Part shown: positions 10,035 through 23,729 of the stretch, piece after piece
Layout: every line of letters begins with the position of its first letter
Position numbering within the stretch: the stretch's first letter is position 1
From: Styela clava
Taxonomy: Eukaryota > Chordata > Ascidiacea > Stolidobranchia > Styelidae
Direction: 5' to 3'
DNA length: 64,000 nt
Assembly (NCBI RefSeq): GCF_964204865.1
Contig: NC_135259.1
Span: 8,566,974-8,630,973, forward strand
Made by a program: the position numbers and the translations under genes
The notes under the pieces: model-generated
Database searches by the model: none
Seen by the model: only the letters and a program-made list of their open reading frames with translations
What the model was told of the DNA's origin: nothing

Positions 10035-13000
10035 TCACATTTGTGAATCTAATTTTTTGTTTCGCCTGGTTTTATTCTTCAAGATGGGTGAAGGTGGTGT
10101 TGATTTATCTATCTCATATGTATCTTCTGTTCTGTCGCTTACTAAATGCTCCTTGTCGGTTTTATTTGTTGAATGTTCAATGGTGCATGACTTTTTGTAA
10201 CTCTTGTCAGACTGTGGAAATTCATCGCCAGAATGACAACGTTTTTTGGTCGGTGGTGCCTTCACAGGAACTTCACAAGATAACATGGTTTCAACAGTTT
10301 GTTGCAAGATTGATTCAACTTTCTGTCTGAGTTTTCGACTGGATTGTATTGTTTGCTTGGTCTCTCGTGTTGCTGAATTCCTATTTTCTTTATCTAAATT
10401 GACATATTTGTCAAAAGTCCTACCATTTGTTGTTGTTAGTGATGTTTCATGCTTTCCTTTTTCCACCTGAGGAAAATATGTAGATATTATTAACAACCTT
10501 GAACCTACTCCTAACACAGCTATATCTTTCCTATAAAAATTCTAAATAAATTGATTTAGATGAAATAAGATAATCCATACAAACAGGTGTAGGAATGCAA
10601 GATAATGGAGTGATAAAATTCCTGTTTAAAATACCTATAAAGTGAAGAAACATGTGTAAACAAAGAACATGAAATTTTGGAAAAACATTCATTAGTATTC
10701 TAGAACAATACAAGAGAAGTGAGATTAAAATTAATAATAGCATACAAGCCCATTTGCCAACTAATTTTAGTTTATTGTGAAAAAACCTCCAAACCGCAAT
10801 GCAAACATCTAAATACAAAGAAACAAATCTCTACACTAACACATTTCTCTTACCACATTGTTGTCAGCATCTAAAATAGCAGCATGTTCAGTTTCAGTCA
10901 TTTCATATGCATGGTCACACAACTGTCTTTGTGAAAGTTCTATCCATTTGCTCGGGATATCTTCTTTTGGAAATTGAGTATTGGAAGTTATTGGCTGTGC
11001 GCAATTTTCAGTATTTCTTGTCTCTGATTGATTTGAGAATTGATCCTTTTCATCATTCAATTCCCACTCTGTCATCATCTCAGTTGCTAGACCTTGTGTG
11101 ATCGGGTAAAATTGAATACTGGAGTCTTCTTGTGTTCTGAAATTTCATATGAAAATTAATTTAAAACTAGAAACATAAAAGTAACAAGGAAATAGTGTTG
11201 ACAGAGCGGGGGGGGATACGGCTATTTTTGACCGGAGGTGAATCACCCTGTTATCCTTTTTATTTTAAACTTCGGGTGTGCCAAAATACCTGCAAATTCG
11301 AAAAATATCAAAAATAGCGGTCAATTTAATGGGAATAGCAGTTCAGATTACTTTTCAAAAACTATTTATCAGCACACCTGGACTCTGTATTCTGTTTGTT
11401 GTAATATTCTTTCCATGTTGAGCTACTTGTAGCACTATCTTCTTCCAGTTGCGACCTTGCAAGATCTTCAATATCCCTGATGCCCTCAGAAACAACCCTA
11501 TACTCTGCAACACCATCCTTCATATCAGGTGATTTATATTGATGTAGAAATCTGCCAATGAAGAAAATATATTTGATGTTGCTTGTTTCAAACCAGGAAT
11601 CTTTACACAACTTGATGAAAATTAGGCAAACAAAATTAGTTACCTCCACATTGGCACTGGCACACATATTTCTGGACCGCCTTTCATTTTTTATCCCAGA
11701 GCGTTGAAAAGGTGAACTAGTATTTGAACTGAATACACATTTCAGGTAATAAGTTTATGGTAGTAACCATAACTACAATCAATTGTTCCGAGTTTTAATG
11801 TGGTACCAGATGATTCAGTTTCAGGGATTCTATAAACAGTATTTTACAGTATACAGGTCTTTAATCTGACTCTATTGCCTCGTTGGGTATGATTTAACTG
11901 GTGGATGTCAGATATTCAGTTATCTTCAAAAATGGGCTAAATTGTTAATACTAACTTTGCCATTTTTTGACAGCGTGAAGGAATTGAATAAGATTCAAAT
12001 TTTTATGCAACAGGTTCAGGGCCAAGAATTTTACAATGAAATCATAATTTCAGGGGAAATCGATTCCACTCAGATTTTTTACATTGCTTGAAACGTCAAA
12101 AACTACTCAAATAACCACCACCTGGTTATTAAATACAAAGACTTGGATAACAAACTAGACAAACCTCGACTGATTTCTCTTATTCAGCATCAGTTTTACA
12201 GAAGCAAGATGACTCCACCTTATCCCGAGTGCAGGTATATTATATGATGTTCCTTGTTTATCATTTATCTTTGTCGAAACCTGAAATAAAATTTATTATT
12301 AAAACCATTCGCATCAAAAAAATTTAAACACCAAAAATAGGACGATGAATAGAATTGACTTTTAAAGTAAATTTGACCAAGCGATATATTTATCCTATCA
12401 GTTACAATCGGCAGAAACCCTTGAGGGTTGACATTGAAATAACAATTTTATAAATTTTAGCTGGTTTTTCAGAAGATTATTTTCATATGCATCATACCCA
12501 TTACAGAATATTATGCATAATCTTTACTCAAAGAAAATCCACCAATACACTCTATCCTGATATAGATATCTTTTGACTGAGAGTTCAATATGAATAAATA
12601 CCTGATTTGTGAGAACAACTGCAATGTCAAATTCCATTGCAATGTCTAAGAAAATTCTTCCGAGTGTCATCAAAAATTTGGATCTTGACCGCATATCTTC
12701 CTCACCTCGCACGCATTGTGCAACACTGTCCACTACAAGCAACTTAACCTGATTCAAATGAAAAGAAACATCATAAATCAATACATAGAGCAACACATTC
12801 AACAGGGAAGTACTTTCTGTAAGTTTTTACAGATATCAATTAGAAAATTTATAGTAAACAGTATAAAAATATGCCATGATTACCTCAAAAACAACATAAT
12901 GAGTTTTATTAAAAGAGAATAGCAATCGCCAATATTATTCTCCTTGAAGTAACTAATCAATTTAAGATACCAAATATGCTAAAAAATAATTTTCGTGTGA

Positions 13001-16000
13001 TTCATTATGTAGGCTATGTTGATCAGCTTTTAAAATCTCAAATGACTTTGCGACTCAAGTAACTGATGAGCTGTGTGATATGCAGACAATAAAATCCTGT
13101 AAATTGGTGGTAGCATACAACATGTTTATAGCTTTCTACTGTACTTCAATTAATGGATTTCATGCATGCCCCTTTCCAATACAATGTTACATCCTGACTA
13201 GTGGCAGGAGTAAGGGGGTGTGTACGGGTTTGTGCCAAGTTACCAACCCGTTTTCGTGATGTTGTGATGATCGGTGAGACTGTTTTTGGTTTTTGCTTGA
13301 GTCACTAGACAACCGCAGCAAATGGGAGATATGCGTATATTTGACGTATCGAAAATTATGTATTTAAAGCATCTATGTCAATGCAGCTTACACAGTGACA
13401 TACATATTTTTTCTATAAAGAGGGAACCGTTGTTGGTGAGCTCAATATACAAGAGAACTTGTTATTAAACTTTCGAATTTCATAACAGATCCTGACTCAA
13501 AACTAGGTATCATTCAGTAATCATTATCAAACCTTTTGGTGTGATTTCAAAAATTCTTTCATCTGATGCGTAGCTGCAAGTAGTTGCACACAGTTTCTAC
13601 AAGAAAACAAAAATATTCTGGACATGACTTTGTCTGTTGTAAAATCTTTCATTGACTCAATACATTCTGGACTTCCTGAAAGATCTGCAACACCAATGTA
13701 TATTTAACCTTGTAAAAGTCTCAAAAAACACAAGAACAAATTTCATTCCTCAATGCTTGTGTCCAACAACGACGATAATAACCCCAACACGCACTTACAA
13801 GAGAGTCGTACACGACAGAATACTCGTTTTTATGCATTTTCTCAGAACAAGTCTTAGTATAAGATGATACTCAAACAATGTTAATAAACACCATATTTTC
13901 CGGCTAATGAGTCGATTTTATGGACCCAATTTTTTGTGTCTACTTATTGGGCGACTCAGCCAGCTTCAAACTAGAAAATACAGAAAAAGGGCGACAATGT
14001 AATGTGACCATTACATGTACTAAGTGGGATCGCATTAGTGAGTAACTTAGGTTGTGAGTAACTTAGGTTGTGTAAAACAGTATCAATCAAAATATAGCGC
14101 GCATTTGTGCTTAACTGACAAACCCCAAGTCGGCTTATTAGCTGGAAAAAACGGTAATAAATTTATATGTCACATAAGAGAATATTATTATGGTGGTATA
14201 ATTCATTTATTCTCAAAAAAATCACCGGCAATTTGATGACAATGCTGAACAGTGGCATTCGTTATTTGAGCGACACGTTGCGGAAAAAATGTTCCCTCCA
14301 CATCAAGGTAGACTGCTTCACCATCAACACCACCAAGACAAGCAGGAATTTGTACATCTACACAGAGCTGGAAGCAAAATTGAGTTTTCCCTAAACCAGC
14401 TTCCCCTGTAAAAGATCAGGTATCAATATTGATAGATATGTTTATGAGTAAAAATTAGATAAATCACAAAAAATATAGGGTCTTGTTTATACCACAATAA
14501 CTTCTAGTGATCTTGTCATAACCATTTTTGCACATTTTATTTCTATCCCCACCTGCCTGACTGGGTGTGTCATCCAAAACTTATGTCACAAGTCACAACC
14601 ACGTCATATAGCTTGTCAAAGTATAGCTACGATCGCTCCTCACTATCGACAGCGATCTCTCTCATATCGGGATCGTTAAGCCGATAAAACAAGAGAAATA
14701 GCTTGCTTAACTTCAGGTAATTGTATACACGTTTTGGACGACCATTTGTGTATTATGGTGGGCCTTAGCTTATTACATCACTGTGACGTTGTAGTGACCC
14801 AATTTTTGGATGCAAAAATTATCAGGCCACGCCCACTAGAAAAACTACACTAGAACCAAAATATGGTTGTGCTATTGATGCTATTTAAATTTCTATGGTA
14901 AAAGTTTTAGCACGTCATAAAATTAATTTCAATCTGTTTACCTGGAAAAATGTATATCTATACTGCTGCATTTCAAGTCTCAACATAAAATTTCATCATT
15001 GATGTCATGTATAAGTTATAACATCACAAATGCTTGTTCAACAATATGTGAAAACCTGAAAAGAATTTGATAACCTGCAATTTCTGTTATCCTTCCTAAA
15101 GGAAATCCTCCACCCATTAATTTATCAACTTCTGATGAAAATGAGACGATATGTCGAATTTCTTTCAAATTCTCTTTCAGCATGCAGGCAACAGATTTCA
15201 TCACAACCTTTTTTGACAACTGCCCCTAAAAAGGATAAGAAACAAATAACATTTTTTAGTACATAAAAATTTAAGACTACTTTAACTATATTCTAAATTA
15301 TCTCTCAATTCCTGAATTTTGCTGATTTTTATAACTTATTAGTTTAAAATTATAAACTATTGGTTAGTCATTTGACATTGGTAACCATATACTATTCATT
15401 GTTTTTGTTTTGAGAATTACTATATTAACACATAACAATATTGCTGCAGAAAAAGAGTGTAGAATTACTTCACACCAGACTAATCAATATCCCTCTTTAT
15501 AATGTAATAAGATAACCAAAATAGCAATCATACAAAATAGTACCTCAAACACTCCGCATACATTAGTGCTTGCCTTCAACAACTCATTGCCGAGATAAGG
15601 TTTGATAACCTGTATAGAAATAATGACATATTTTCAAAGTTTTAATCCAAATCAATTATTAGAATCGATTCAAAATTGAGCATATTATCATATTCTTGCT
15701 TTTAGGAATAATCTAGAATAGTTTTGATTTGAAAAAATAGCTATCTTATATACAATCGGAGATTTACAAGTCGACTGGAAATGTCTTCATTTTAGACTCT
15801 TAAAAAAAATCATTTCATTGTTTATCTTAGATTTTCTTTCAGACTAAAACCTATTGAATACACATTGTGCTCTTTGTTGAACAAATTCCATTTTAAAATG
15901 CTGTTCCATATTCAGAAAAACCATTCTATGATTTACTAGGTGTATTAGATGGTGATACATGAGATCGCTGGTGTGAGTCCTGGCCAATCCATTGTCCAGA

Positions 16001-16518
16001 AGAAGACTAGTGCGAGAGAACAACACCTCACGCAGAGTTTAAAATTAAGCCTACTCGAATCCGTCAGATTATATTTTCACATTATAGTTACTTATAAAGA
16101 GCAAAAAAGTAAACATTTTTCATGAAGTCTTGCTTGCTCACAAGCTTGCACATTCCTCACCACTGAATTAGGTATGTGCTATACTTATTTAGGCAGTAAA
16201 ATCTAGTATTCGTGTCCTTTGGGGTGCAGGAGTACTTTAGAAAAAAATGTTTAGCGGACTGGGCAATTTTAATTGATAATCGCAACTGGAGTTATGCTGT
16301 AGCCCAAAAATGAAAAATTGAAGCTCATTATATTAACACTTCCTCACATTTAAGATGTGTGCTGCTTCTTCATCAGTGATACCCACTGCTTGTTTCAGTT
16401 TATCAACATCCAAATGGACTTTAAAATCATCAATCGTTGAAAATCCGCAACAAATAAGTTTACTACGAAGCAGAGTATCGAAAGGAAGACTCAATACATG
16501 TCGCATGCCGTAAGCCAT
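10035..16518 (-). CDS. RAD51C: RAD51C-like recombinase with long C-terminal extension
   Basis: RecA/RAD51-family ATPase of homologous recombination (BCDX2 and CX3 complexes), nuclear. Ten exons: 16518-16348, 15609-15544, 15225-15075, 14405-14226, 13684-13533, 12748-12602, 12280-12165, 11551-11378, 11136-10854, 10466-10035. They total 1872 bases in one frame (623 aa; human 376). Seen: N-terminal helix-hairpin-like part (residues 1-57); SFSSEVDKLMGGGFPLGRITEIAG; Walker A GEAGLGKT (about 130-137); DVQIPACLGGVDGEAVYLDVEGTF (read in parts); FSCRNCVQLLA; Walker B VKLLVVDS (about 241-248); VVLTNQ; TKINDKQGTSYNIPALG; YKSP...VVSEGIRD (about 333-354). The order follows RAD51C rather than XRCC3 or RAD51. 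Residues from about 355 to 623 have no counterpart in human RAD51C (see findings). The first in-frame ATG at 16518 was chosen. Confidence 0.88.
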
Positions 16519-18241
16519 GACAACAAACACATTAATATAGGGCAATTTCAGCTCATTTATTTATTTTCTAAAGTTTAATGCAAAAACGACACAATTTTAC
16601 AATACGTGTAGTAAAAAACTCAGAAGTCTGAGAGAACAAATATCGCTGTTTTAACACAGAACAAGCATGTGCTCTTAATAAATCACACGAAAGCTAGATT
16701 TATTAGCCTATTAGGGCATACTTGAGCCTAGTAATTTTCAACAAATAATGTGAAATGACAAAGTTCTTCAGACAAAATGTGACAAATACATATTTACAAA
16801 TGTGTTTTTGAAACAAGCCTTTGGTACTATGGTGGGCAATATTGAAGGAACACATAATTTTGTGGCTAAAAATTGAACACCCAGATATTAATTCCAAAAA
16901 TATGATTTGGGAGGTCTTGATTAACCTCAAAAGCAATAATATTAGTATTCCCAGAATAATAAATACTCCCTACACAGGAAATAGTTAGCAAGAAAATATT
17001 GAAAAAACAAACAAATTTACTTCATGGTAAGAAATCTCCTATTTGTATGTTGAGTTTTTCATAAAAATAATTCATGAATTTTCAGGATAAAATTGAACTG
17101 ATGAAATAAAGATGCACCATAGCCTTATAGAGTGTATAACAAACAATTGAATTCCTGGCAGTAATGTAAATTTGCAATCTGAGAAAAAATTAACTACTGA
17201 GGTATGGGATTCAGTCAGAAGGTGCATGCTTATTAATTAACCTTTCCATCAAAGTTAGATTGATACATGACATATTTACAGGTACTGCACCTACGATAGT
17301 TTAAATCTTGTAATAATAGTGACTTGTGATTAAACAGCCCAGATAAGTTGTCAAAATTGAATTCAGACAACAAAGACTCTTTAAGATTCAGTATATCTGT
17401 GATATCACAAAACAACAAAATGTCCGCTGAAATTTTATACAAACATGCTGATTTTAAATGTATCTTAATAATGCATCACTTCACGATCCACTAATCATTT
17501 CAATCGATTTAGTAAGCATTAAAATTTATTATACAGTAAAAATGGATTCATTTATATTATTGGACCACACATCCGGATGAGACCAAAATACTACATTACT
17601 CTGGAAATACAACAACAAATAGCAACAATAGGATATCCAAATTAGAAGATTAAATACATGTAAATTTATCATGAAAGTATTATGGTAAAGTTGTCTAATC
17701 CCCAGAGTAGAATGCTGAACAAATTGGAATGAAGACATAAAATTTACCCAAAAGATATGAAATGTAAGGAACATAAAATATTGCTGATATTCTGAGCTGA
17801 ACAGAATCATCATTCATAACAAATGGACACTTTTAGAAAAATTCAGTTTGAACAAATGTTATTAAAATCCCAAATGAAATATTAGGTGCTTTTATAAAGA
17901 AATTATATTTGAGAATACCATTGAAATACCGGTAACCTTTTATTTATTCAATGAATGACCATAACAGACATTCAAAATAAGATCGGAATATGGAAGTTGG
18001 CTGGTTCTGAATGATATTTACGAGAAGTCAAAAAAACCTTATGACATTTGCATCAATAAGCCAAGCCCACAATCTAAATGTACAGTTTTGAAATGCTTTA
18101 ATTAGCACAAAACACAAGTTATAACATGGGCTATTTCTGATCGGAATTATTCATAAACAGCATGAGTTCAGGACCTTGGTTTGAGTATTTATCAGTCAAT
18201 TGAAGTATTCATTAATTCTAGGTTACACATATTAGATCTCT
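16519..18241. other. Intergenic region between SUMO and RAD51C
   Basis: AT-rich, with only short chance frames. It should hold the SUMO 3' UTR (signal at 17939-17948) and the RAD51C promoter. One TACCGGTA palindrome lies at 17927. No repeat or RNA gene was recognised. Confidence 0.5.
17939..17948 (-). promoter_or_regulatory. Overlapping polyadenylation signals of SUMO
   Basis: The minus strand reads AATAAATAAA, two overlapping AATAAA hexamers, about 294 bases past the SUMO stop codon. This is a reasonable 3' UTR length. Confidence 0.5.
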
Positions 18242-18517
18242 TCATTGGCCTCCTGTTTGTTGTTGAAAAACATCAATAGTATCATCATCCTCCATTTCCA
18301 GCTTGCTGGGTGTATCATTTTCACATACAGGTTGTCCATCAAATCTGAATCGAATTGCGGTCAGTTGAAGACCCTGCCTTTCACAATAAGCTTGCATTAA
18401 TTTTTTTAACGCTGTGCCCTTTTTTATTTTAAATTGAATTATTGATCCATCTTGACCTGCAACTTTCAGGTTGATATGATCAGAGTCGCTTTTCACTTCC
18501 CGCTTTTCATCGCCCAT
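18242..18517 (-). CDS. SUMO: SUMO (SUMO-2/3-like ubiquitin-like modifier)
   Basis: Small ubiquitin-like modifier conjugated to lysines of nuclear proteins by SAE1/SAE2 and UBC9. One exon, 91 aa, nearly the length of human SUMO-2 (95). Seen: [61 protein letters not shown], then a single Gln and stop. The sequence is closer to SUMO-2/3 than SUMO-1. A VKSD at residues 8-11 sits where SUMO-2/3 have their chain-forming acceptor lysine. The precursor tail is one residue after the di-glycine, so an SENP protease would remove only that residue. The absence of coding introns could mean a retrogene, but the frame is intact and it has a polyadenylation signal. Confidence 0.96.
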   Translation of the reverse strand: MGDEKREVKSDSDHINLKVAGQDGSIIQFKIKKGTALKKLMQAYCERQGLQLTAIRFRFDGQPVCENDTPSKLEMEDDDTIDVFQQQTGGQ

Positions 18518-20159
18518 TTTTTTTGTTTAGATGATGTGCAGATATTGACTCAGACTGTTTAAGTATTTTAGTCCAGTTAGAGCAAAACACCTGAATATGA
18601 TAACACTGTATGAAAATAACAGACTATAAATAAATATTTATCATAATCGGAAGAAGTTAATTGCTAAATTATAATATAAATAATGAATTAATAACTTCAA
18701 TAAAAATGATAAATTCATACCAAAAATAGGTATTGTATTGTTTGGTCTGGTGAAGTAAACGTCGTAACTCTGTAACCGCTTCAATAAAGCCTAACAAGAA
18801 AACCACAATCAGACATTTAGAGGAAGTTTTTTCAGTATTTAAGCAGTTACAGGCTTAACTTTGCACGACCCCATTTTTATTTGGCGTTATTTAACCAGAT
18901 GAATATTAGACTTTGCTAGACTAAAATATTCTAGCATTTCAAGACAAGTTCGCATGTTTGGTAGCCATAATATTTAATGGACAGTTTGTGGTGTCTTGTG
19001 TAGTTTCGTGCCTAACATACTTCTAGTGGGAGTAGTATTACAATTTTTCGACGTAGAGACGTAATTTTTGGATGACGTAGTCAGGTGAGGGTTAGGATTG
19101 ACACATGCAAATATACCCAGACACCCGCCTGCGTTTTTTCACTATGGTCAGACGGTAACCACCGAACTAGATTATCATACCGGTAACAGTTCATTACCGG
19201 TACCGTACCAACGTTGGCCATTGCCGGCAGTAGCGGTAACTACCGTACAGAAGTAAAGGGATGGAAGCGGCACAGACGACAGCCAAAGCTACCTACAAAC
19301 CTAACTTCACATAATCCTGTAATCCATGCAGCGGAATCAAACAGTTTCTCTACCAATGGACTGTGGGTCCTGAGGTCTGTATGTGGACTGGCGGGATGGC
19401 TCATCACTTCTTCTCGTGTAAACGCCATCAAGCGGACTGCGAGAGCCTTTCCACCATTGAGGTGTTTTGCTCCTATGCGCTCTCTAGTTATATACACCTC
19501 AATGCTTTCCACTGATCACGAACTCGCGCTGGTATCAATCACAGAGTTGAGACTTTACTCCTAACCAATAGCACAGTGAGCAAAACGATGAGCAGATAAA
19601 GGAACGCAAACTAACTCATAAAGTCGTCAGTGACTTTGCTAAACAGGAATTAAATAAACGTATGGATTGGCCATGGTTGTACTGAGAATATACTGTAGTT
19701 AGGTCACGGCTGCTTCGTTGCGCTTGAGCGGTACCGTAACTACCGTGTTTCCCATTCCCACTGAACTGGTTCCATGAATGGACCGATCTTCTCTCTCGTT
19801 TTGCGCTGTCGAAGCGCGGGACAATTTGATCGCCGGCATCTTGGCGTTTATGCTTCCAAAGTTTCTTCGTGTTGCATCTGGTGTGAGTCAGTTTTTCGTC
19901 TACTTTACTACCCAGTGCGCCACATATGGAACTATATGCGACTTTTGTGGGTAGTCAAACACAACAATACTCGAGTTGGGAATTTGTAGCCTGATGTGGA
20001 TCTCGTTCTTGAAAAAATTTGGTTGTTCAGGCGATTATACAATAGATATAAGTGGAAACAATTGTTTTTGCCTCATATCATGAAAATGCATGACCTCCAC
20101 GGGAAAGATTTCACCAAGTCTTCGGCAGAGGGCCAAGCGAAATTCAGTTGGTACTCTCG

Positions 20160-20345
20160 TAGTTTGTGGACCAGATTGGGGTTAGGCCATAACCTCAACC
20201 GGACTTTCCTTATTCTAATTATATTACGAGTTCGGGGATTGTGTGTGTGTTAGCCAAGTAAATATATTCTGTGTGTCCATGGGTTTCTGTCCCTTTACAC
20301 AACTTGGCGAACAATATTAGTTACCTCCATATTGGTACACGCACG
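20160..20345 (+). repeat. Dispersed repeat, family R1, inverse copy
   Basis: Reading its reverse complement gives GAGGTAACTAATATTG, CAAGTTGTGT, TTGGCTAACACACA, ATCCCCGAACTCGTAAT and GGCCTAACCCC in the same order as at 8318-8490. Confidence 0.7.
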
Positions 20346-21930
20346 TATGGAGCGCTCTATAGTTCTATTAATATGTACAGCTCGGGTGCTACGGAACCAG
20401 GCCATGCAATGATATTGAGATAGCTACGCAAAATACTTAAGGCGATAAAATAGGCGATTTCGATAAGCCATCTTGGCTAATTTTTTGTGGTCGTGATTGA
20501 CTAATACTTTGGCCATATTATTAACCCACGACTTTTGCAAATTTATAAAACTGCCAAAATTAGCACCGTATGGTGGGCTGGGATATACTAGCGTTTGATA
20601 CATAATGAGAAACGAATCAAGATCAGGAGAATATGCGAGAAAAATCGACGCAAATGATTGATTTTTGGCAAATCCCATGAGAAATGCATTACGCATATCG
20701 TAAAAGTTGGAAGTCTATCGTCAAAACGAGACAGCCTTCAAATGGTGCCGCGGAAACAAGAGAGAATCGCACTCTATTTATATATTTCTGTGGTGTTTCC
20801 CCGAAAATAAGACCTACCTTGAAAATAAGACCTAACCTGATTTATGAAAATGATTTTAATATAAAGCCCCTACCTTAAAATAAGACCCTATTGGAAATTT
20901 GCGTAATTATCTACTTTGTAATTTTGTTTTCGATAAGATAGGATAGGACAGAACATTTTGGAAAAGCATTTTCAAATTGATAAATATCTGTATATATATA
21001 GGGATTTGTTCAAAGAGACTTGTTTTGAATCAAGTTTTTTTGCCTGTTTTGTTCAAAATGGCTGTACTATTTGATTTTTTTGTAATGAATAGGTTGAAGA
21101 AAAATGGATGTCAAAACTTGCCAAGCGCTTCTCATTTGCAATAAATCTTTCAAAACGCCACAAATATCGATAAAGGCTCATGCACACCTTCTCAAGCTGT
21201 AGATCTGTGGTTGGCGCAGTGAGAAGCAACCGATAAGCCATTACGTGAACGACCCTGCTGCAATGAAACCACGTTGCAGAAATTGAAAAGCGATCGAATA
21301 AATGAGTTTGTATAACCTTGAAAAAATCACTTCGACCTTAAAAAACAAAGTACGCTGAGCATAAATCAACCGAACCGTATTAACCGTAACAATGACCTTA
21401 TTTTATGAGGAAAATGTCAATACATGACCTCGGAATCCATATTATGGCGTCATAACAGATTAGTTGTGGCGTCTTTGCATCACAGGACTCTTACATTTAT
21501 TATAGACTAGGTGAGGCTAAACATTCCGGGTAAAATCCTATGACTTTGGTGGAGATATAAAGTGGCGATAAATGTACGCAAAAGTGGTAAAAGTCAAAAT
21601 AAAAATTTTTACTTACATTTTTGAAATTATAATTCTGGCTGCGTGTGCAGCTGCGACAATGCAACGTTTTGCCGTAGTTTCGCGGCGGTGCAAACGGTAT
21701 TTCAAGGAAAAATAAATAAAAAAACAGAAAAATTTTGATGTCACCGTTCGAAAAATCCCCAAGTCTGCTATAAATCCAACTGAGTAAAATTCATTGTGGT
21801 AGGCTACAATATAAAATTTACTGAATAAAGGCTACTTTACATTAATTCCCAAAGTGAAGGGTACATCGCAAGCACGATTGACTGTGTTTGGATTTCAGTA
21901 ATTTCGAGAAAACCAGGAAACTAGAATTCG

Positions 21931-22215
21931 GTTGGAAACCGAAGACTTATCGATCGAAGGTTAGGGATCACCCAAAACAGTGGTCGTACTCCATAGTGAC
22001 ACCGTGTGTCCCATCACTAATTAAATAATAACTCGCTAATTACACGACATAGTCCATCCAAAATCAATAGGCTTCTGATCCGAGCTATGATGAATATACA
22101 TGTAAATCTGCAGCAGATCCAATCTCACTTTCGTGAGATATTGCGTGCATCTAGCACACAGACAAACAGACAGACAAATACCTATCAACATACTTACCGA
22201 TCAAGATCGATAAGT
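21931..22215 (+). repeat. Dispersed repeat Q, copy 1
   Basis: About 285 bases with GAAGACTTATCGATCGAA, TACTCCATAGTGACAC, TCCAAAATCAATAGGCTTCTG, a short CAGA run and TACCTATCAACATACTTACC. The reverse complement of the same blocks is at 29685-29965. A third copy, at 52200-52225 plus 53280-53310, is split by a transposon. It is non-coding. Confidence 0.8.
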
Positions 22216-23566
22216 AATAATATTGAGTCATCAGGTTCTCTAAGTCCATACATGCTTAATCACCCAGAAAATATAATGCTAACAGATTATAATGTGTACA
22301 CACCAAATTTTGCGATTTACAATTTTTACAAAAGAGTTTTTAATTCATCTAATCTATCTATCTATCAAATCATCGGGCCTTATAACACAAGTGTCTTCCG
22401 TTTTATTTTTAGTGTTTCATAATGCCGCTTTTCAATCTAGAAAATTTAGGTTGCTGATTTACTTGTTCATTTATCTTCAGCATCTCGTTGACCATGATCA
22501 TATAATAACTCATTTTTTAACTGGAGTCGCCGTTCTGTGCGAGAACTGAAAATGAAAACCTTATCATATTCGAGGCAAAATACATATGTGTGATATAGGG
22601 AGAATAAACACCGACGTAAAGGTGTTTACGACTCATAGGACACGCCATGTTAACGAAAACGATTTCTACAAAATCCAATCACACGCGGTATTGGTGATCT
22701 TTTTCCAGAAATTTCTAGAGGGGGTGAAAAATTTATTAGAGGTGGTGAACATATTAGTTGTTTATCTAGATCTCAAAAATATTCAAACGCTGTTAGCCAC
22801 GATATACCTCTTGATAAAATAAGGAATCCATGAACTGTCGACCATTGTATTGTAGGCCTGGCCTCCTATGCGAACGAGTCAACAACCTTTTTAAAGACTA
22901 TCAAACATGCGGACTCTGTTTACAGACAGATAGCAATATATACGAATTGACAATACCCGTTTTAGTTCTCATCTATTGACGGGCATTATTCTTAGTTTTA
23001 TTTAGCAATGTCAGGGTGGTACAGAGTTGCGAGATTAAAGGAACGCAGTCGGAAAAAAACAAAAGTTTATTTACTTTAAATATATATGTTAAAAAATGAG
23101 AGTTTACCGTACGAATCAGCCTATTGTTATGTTGTATGAATGACGTTTTATTTTAGGGAAGGTATGAGGCACAAACGAAATAACATAACAATTTATTGTA
23201 CATTGTTTTTGGTTACTGCTTCAAATGTCAGCATTAATTTCAGCAACAGCTATTATTTAAAAGCGCGCACCATTGTCGTGGGTGAAGAAATACGTTCAAA
23301 TACAATGGTCGTCCAAGTTGGGATTTTGGGACCTGTAGCTATACATCCGGGATTGCGCCGTTACTCCGCGGTGAGATGCCAGATCTGTGGTTCGTCAATG
23401 CTGCCATAATGGCCAAAGTTTGAAAATAACACGAACCATAAATAGCGCGACCCATCGAATAGCTAAAAAATTCAAAAATGTCCCCCAATAAATAAAATAT
23501 TCGCCATAGGTTTAGTCTGCGGCTCTGCGCTATTTTTTTTCTTTTGTGGGACGCATAGAATGTGTT

Positions 23567-23729
23567 CGCGGGCCTCATACTGTTGGCGCAGAGCCTTGAT
23601 TAAATCCTAATTATGGAGCGCGTACTCTGCCCACATAGGGTGTACGGATCGCGGGCCTCATACTGTCGGCGCAGAGCCTTGATTAAATCCTAATTATGGA
23701 GTGCGTACTCTGCCCACATAGGGTGTACG
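23567..23729. repeat. 83-bp tandem duplication, two copies
   Basis: Unit 1 (23567-23649) and unit 2 (23650-23729, last bases diverged) both run CGCGGGCCTCATACTG ... GCGCAGAGCCTTGATTAAAT ... GTACTCTGCCCACATAGGG. I see only two substitutions (TTGG/TCGG and AGCG/AGTG), so the duplication is recent. Confidence 0.9.

Noticed and set aside
10043..10470. Plus-strand ORFs of 74-95 codons
   Set aside because: They are antisense shadows of the last RAD51C-like exon, whose frame is supported by splice phases.
18242..18517. SUMO as a dead processed retrocopy
   Set aside because: The frame is full length and keeps the conserved residues and a normal poly(A) signal, so it is treated as functional even though it has no coding intron.
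19214..19564. 116-codon ORF rich in Arg and Ser, plus a 90-codon ORF on the opposite strand
   Set aside because: No recognisable domain; it lies in repeat-like CpG-rich DNA, and both strands are open by composition.
22087..22549. ORFs of 111 and 85 codons
   Set aside because: The first begins inside dispersed repeat Q, and the second is low-complexity hydrophobic sequence. Neither resembles a protein family.
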